Positions 61,302 through 64,000 of a stretch of DNA of 64,000 nucleotides are shown in pieces. A program made the position numbers and the translations under genes. The stretch's first letter is position 1; every line of letters starts with the position of its first letter. The notes beneath the pieces are model-generated. The model was not told the DNA's origin. It ran no database searches and was given only the letters and a program-made list of their open reading frames with translations. The DNA is from SYFY01 sp031385325 (GTDB taxonomy: Bacteria; Pseudomonadota; Gammaproteobacteria; Pseudomonadales; Azotimanducaceae), in contig JANNBJ010000013.1 in the NCBI GenBank assembly GCA_031385325.1, positions 62,001-126,000 of the forward strand. The letters run 5' to 3'.

Positions 61302-61988
61302 ATGTCCTTGACCATGCGTGACGTGCTGGCCGTGCAGTATCGAGTGCGTACCACGGAACCGGTGGCGCAACGCACGGACTCGGCGCTCCTGCTGATCGAC
61401 ATTCAGCAGCTGGCCAGTGCCGATCACCTGCAGACGAGCGCTGTGGCGGCGGGGTTACCCGAGCCGGAAGTCCGTGCTGCGCTCGAAGACTACCGGCAGC
61501 GTTTCGACATCGCGGTCGGCCACTGTGCACAGTTGTTGGGCGCCGCTCGAGCAGCTGGTATCACACCCGTGCACGCCCGGATTGAGGCGCTTTCCGGAGA
61601 TGCCCGTGATACCGGAGCGGTCCATGCGCGCATGGGCTGGAAATATCCGCCGGGCAGCAGCGAATCCAGGTTTCTGCCGGCGGTTGCGCCGGAGCCTGGG
61701 GAAATCGTGATCTCGAAAACCTGTAGCGGCGCCTTCACATCAACGGTACTGGATCCTGTACTGCGCAACATGGGCATTCGCCATCTGTGGATCTGCGGAT
61801 TCATGACCGATGAGTGCATCGAAGCCTCGACGCGCGCCGCCCTAGATCTGGGATATCTCACGCGCGTGGTCGGGGACGCGACCACGACCTATGATCAGGC
61901 GAGCTGGGCGGCCGTCACCAACAAGTACGCTTCGTTTGGCATCCTGACTTCTACCGAGCGGGTACTGGACCGATTCAAAACGATGTAG
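61302..61988 (+). CDS. isochorismatase-family cysteine hydrolase
   Basis: 228 residues. Asp in ALLLIDIQQL, Lys in VISKTCSGAFTST, Cys in WICGFMTDECIEASTRAA form the Asp-Lys-Cys triad of isochorismatase-like hydrolases/amidases. A perfect AGGAGG at 61291-61296 sets ATG 61302. About 40 residues longer than minimal members, with an extra segment at 60-100. Probably hydrolyses a C-N bond in a small amide. Confidence 0.9.
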   Translation: MSLTMRDVLAVQYRVRTTEPVAQRTDSALLLIDIQQLASADHLQTSAVAAGLPEPEVRAALEDYRQRFDIAVGHCAQLLGAARAAGITPVHARIEALSGDARDTGAVHARMGWKYPPGSSESRFLPAVAPEPGEIVISKTCSGAFTSTVLDPVLRNMGIRHLWICGFMTDECIEASTRAALDLGYLTRVVGDATTTYDQASWAAVTNKYASFGILTSTERVLDRFKTM

Positions 61989-62017
61989 GTCATTCTGGCC
62001 ACACAGGAGGATCAGCA

Positions 62018-62974
62018 GTGCGATCATCAATTGCGGTACCAACCATCGACATCTCCAATCCGGATCGCAGCAGTCTTGATGCGCTCGATCAGGCCTGTCG
62101 GGAACACGGTTTTTTTCTGCTTGCTGGACACGGCCTTGACGGGCTCATTGACCAGACGTGGCACGAGACGCGTCGATTTTTTGATGCGGACCGAGCGATT
62201 CGCCTGGCGATCCAGCGCAGTCAGGAGAATCCGCTGGGTTACTACGATCGCGAATTGACCAAACGCCGTCGTGATACCAAGGAAGTGTTCGACTTTGTCG
62301 ACCCGAGTCTGGCCGGTCTCGATGGCAAGAACCGCTGGCCCGATGGTTTGCCCGGATTTCGAGATGGCCTGGTTCGATTCTTCGATGCGTTCAGCATTTT
62401 GGCCGACCGAACGTTGTGGTTACTGCATGAGGCCTTGCAGCTCTCGGCTGAAGGCAGGGCATCGATGGTCAGCAGTCGACACAGCAGTACCGTGCGGCTG
62501 AATCATTATCCGGTTGGCGACCCGGTGCCGGCCGCCGAAAGGCACACGCTTCCCGAGTTGGGAGAAACCGCGCTGGGTCATCACACGGATCCCGGTGTGT
62601 TGACGTTGTTGTTACAAGACGACACCGGTGGGCTACAGACTGAATCAGCGACACACGGCTGGATCGATGTGCCACCGACACCAGGCACAGTCGTCGTCAA
62701 TCTTGGTGACTGCATGCAGTCGTGGACCAACGATCGTTATCGGGCCGCCGTGCACCGGGTGTTACCCATGCATCAGCAGCGCCGCTTCAGCATTCCCTAT
62801 TTTTCCAATCCTGAGCGGCATGCGGTGATAACGCCACTGCCTGAACTCAGTGTGGAAGGTGCTCGCTATCGATCGGTGGGATGGCGAGAGTTCATTCAGG
62901 CGCGGGTGGATGACAATTATGCCGATCTGGGCGCCGATGACACTCAGATGGCGCAGTATCGGGTTGCTCAGTAA
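62018..62974 (+). CDS. isopenicillin-N-synthase-like Fe(II) dioxygenase
   Basis: 318 residues. N-terminal DIOX_N motif (VPTIDISNPDR, ACREHGFFLLAGHG). Fe ligands: HTD in LGHHTDPGVLTLLLQD and His in RAAVHRVLP; 2-oxoglutarate Arg in RRFSIPYF (RxS). GTG 62018 follows AGGAGG at 62005-62010. Likely oxidises a small metabolite in the same pathway as its neighbours. Confidence 0.92.
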   Translation: MRSSIAVPTIDISNPDRSSLDALDQACREHGFFLLAGHGLDGLIDQTWHETRRFFDADRAIRLAIQRSQENPLGYYDRELTKRRRDTKEVFDFVDPSLAGLDGKNRWPDGLPGFRDGLVRFFDAFSILADRTLWLLHEALQLSAEGRASMVSSRHSSTVRLNHYPVGDPVPAAERHTLPELGETALGHHTDPGVLTLLLQDDTGGLQTESATHGWIDVPPTPGTVVVNLGDCMQSWTNDRYRAAVHRVLPMHQQRRFSIPYFSNPERHAVITPLPELSVEGARYRSVGWREFIQARVDDNYADLGADDTQMAQYRVAQ

Positions 62975-63027
62975 CGATCAAGATCTGACAAAAAGCGGGC
63001 GAAGGTGTCTTCGAGGGAGGGCAGTCA

Positions 63028-64000
63028 ATGCAAGGGTCCTTGATCCATCGGCTGACGGGTCGTCCTGAGTGGCAGTTTGCGTCTGTGTTGCCCAGGGCTG
63101 CGCCTTTTCTCGCTGCAGTGTGGTGGGTACTTCTGGTTCTACGCGGTCTGTTACCTGCCGGGTTTGCTGTGGCCATGGGGTTGCTGATTACAGCGGTGCA
63201 GGCGGGCGGTTCGCTGCTGGGGCCGCTCACGCTGGTTGGCGCCGTGTTCGTCGGCTTGCAAACACTGTCCCCCCTGCATCAGGTTGTCAGCAAAAATCTC
63301 GGTAGTCGAACCGCCGCCTGGCTGTATGACGAGCTGACGCGATTGTGTGTCGCGCCGCCAGGCATCGGTCATCTTGAAGACCCTGAGCTGACCACCGATC
63401 TGAGTATGGCAAGGGATTTTGATCTGGGGATCACCGGGCCGCCGCTATCCGTGTCCATGGATTTCATTGCTGCCGGTTTGGTCGAGTTCGTCGGCGGCGT
63501 ATCGGCAACCATTGTCGTCGCCTTCTTTTCTCCGTTCGCGGCGCTGTTGCTCGCTGGGTCGTGGCTTGCAACCCACTGGCTGCTGCGTGAGAGTGCGGTG
63601 TGGAAGGATCGCAACACCGATACCGTACGGGAGGCGCAGCGCCATGCCGACTACAGCTATCGCATTGCGGTGGATCCACCCGCAGCCAAGGAACTGCGCC
63701 TGTTCGGACTGAGCGAGTGGATCGTCGAGCGATTCGCCGCGCGTCGAAGGCAGTTGCATGATCTGCGTTGGGAAGCCACACGTTTGCGTGAGAAATCGGT
63801 GGTCTGGAGTCTGCTCATCATCACCGTGGCCAACCTCGTGGTGTTTGCGTTCCTGGCGGAGGCCGCTCTGGCTGGCGAGATCGTGCTCGGACAGATGGTG
63901 ACGTACGCAAGCGCCGCGGTGAGTACCAGCATGATTGCGTTTGGCGGTCTGTCATGGGCACTGGATGGCGCTGCTGCACCGGTGGCCGCGGTGTTGAGAT
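63028..64000 (+). CDS. ABC transporter, membrane domain of permease-ATPase fusion (3' cut by window)
   Basis: Open frame from ATG 63028 (GGGAGGG just upstream) to the window end, 324 codons with no stop. Pattern is an ABC exporter half-transporter: hydrophobic helices around residues 25-55, 58-85, 145-185 and 265-300, with intracellular coupling segments VSKNLGSRTAAWLYDELTRL, LEDPELTTDLSMARDFD and RIAVDPPAAKELRLFG. The nucleotide-binding domain must lie past base 64000. Substrate unknown. Confidence 0.85.
   Translation, partial: MQGSLIHRLTGRPEWQFASVLPRAAPFLAAVWWVLLVLRGLLPAGFAVAMGLLITAVQAGGSLLGPLTLVGAVFVGLQTLSPLHQVVSKNLGSRTAAWLYDELTRLCVAPPGIGHLEDPELTTDLSMARDFDLGITGPPLSVSMDFIAAGLVEFVGGVSATIVVAFFSPFAALLLAGSWLATHWLLRESAVWKDRNTDTVREAQRHADYSYRIAVDPPAAKELRLFGLSEWIVERFAARRRQLHDLRWEATRLREKSVVWSLLIITVANLVVFAFLAEAALAGEIVLGQMVTYASAAVSTSMIAFGGLSWALDGAAAPVAAVLR

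Overview
The window looks like chromosome from a gammaproteobacterium, probably close to Pseudomonadales. The order tusA / dapA-bamC-metallo-beta-lactamase, with bepA and nadA beside it, is the arrangement known from Pseudomonas. GlnRS, BamC, MlaA/MlaC, BepA, CnoX and YjbQ are all of proteobacterial type. Many CoA-ester enzymes (two acyl-CoA dehydrogenase pairs, crotonases, TesB, CaiB, HMG-CoA lyase, CitE-like lyase) plus a CYP153-type P450 suggest an aerobic heterotroph that uses lipids or hydrocarbons. No rRNA, tRNA, prophage or CRISPR array was recognised.

Layout. 1-3261: end of a VWA gene, then MaoC, CitE-like lyase and crotonase. 3359-9194: exopolysaccharide export lipoprotein, an outer-membrane barrel and two paralogous Ig/Fn3 surface lipoproteins. 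9377-17079: CinA-like protein, atypical SDR, YheT hydrolase, POT transporter, PLP lyase, HMG-CoA lyase and glnS. 17080-25889: transglutaminase, tesB, DUF4870, flavin split-barrel protein, an acyl-CoA dehydrogenase pair coupled to a DUF523/DUF1722 protein, a ferritin-like protein and YjbQ. 25950-29492: a five-PAS GGDEF/EAL protein.

40581 down to 29503 (minus strand) is one tightly packed operon of about eleven genes: unknown protein, a selenocysteine-containing redoxin (in-frame TGA at 39503-39505 in a UxxC motif, followed by a bSECIS-like hairpin), a small repeat ORF, TatT, TRAP transporter DctP-DctQ-DctM, MlaC, MlaA, an MMPL/RND exporter and an LTA-synthase-like phosphotransferase. I read it as an envelope lipid or hydrophobic-ligand trafficking system with an unusual TRAP + Mla + RND combination. 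It is the most interesting part of the window.

40698-49612 is housekeeping (crotonase, cnoX, MBL, bamC, dapA, tusA, bepA, nadA, GshB-like ATP-grasp). 49921-53379 is a CaiB-ACAD-ACAD operon whose first ACAD carries a one-base frameshift in an A6 tract. 53402-58293 holds a 2-hydroxyacid dehydrogenase, an LLM flavoprotein, a TIR-like membrane protein, two copies of a ~184-bp element with 18-bp terminal inverted repeats flanking a gene remnant, and CYP153. 59225-64000 is a plus-strand run: ThDP enzyme, VOC protein, isochorismatase-like hydrolase, Fe(II)/2-oxoglutarate-type oxygenase and the start of an ABC exporter cut by the window edge.
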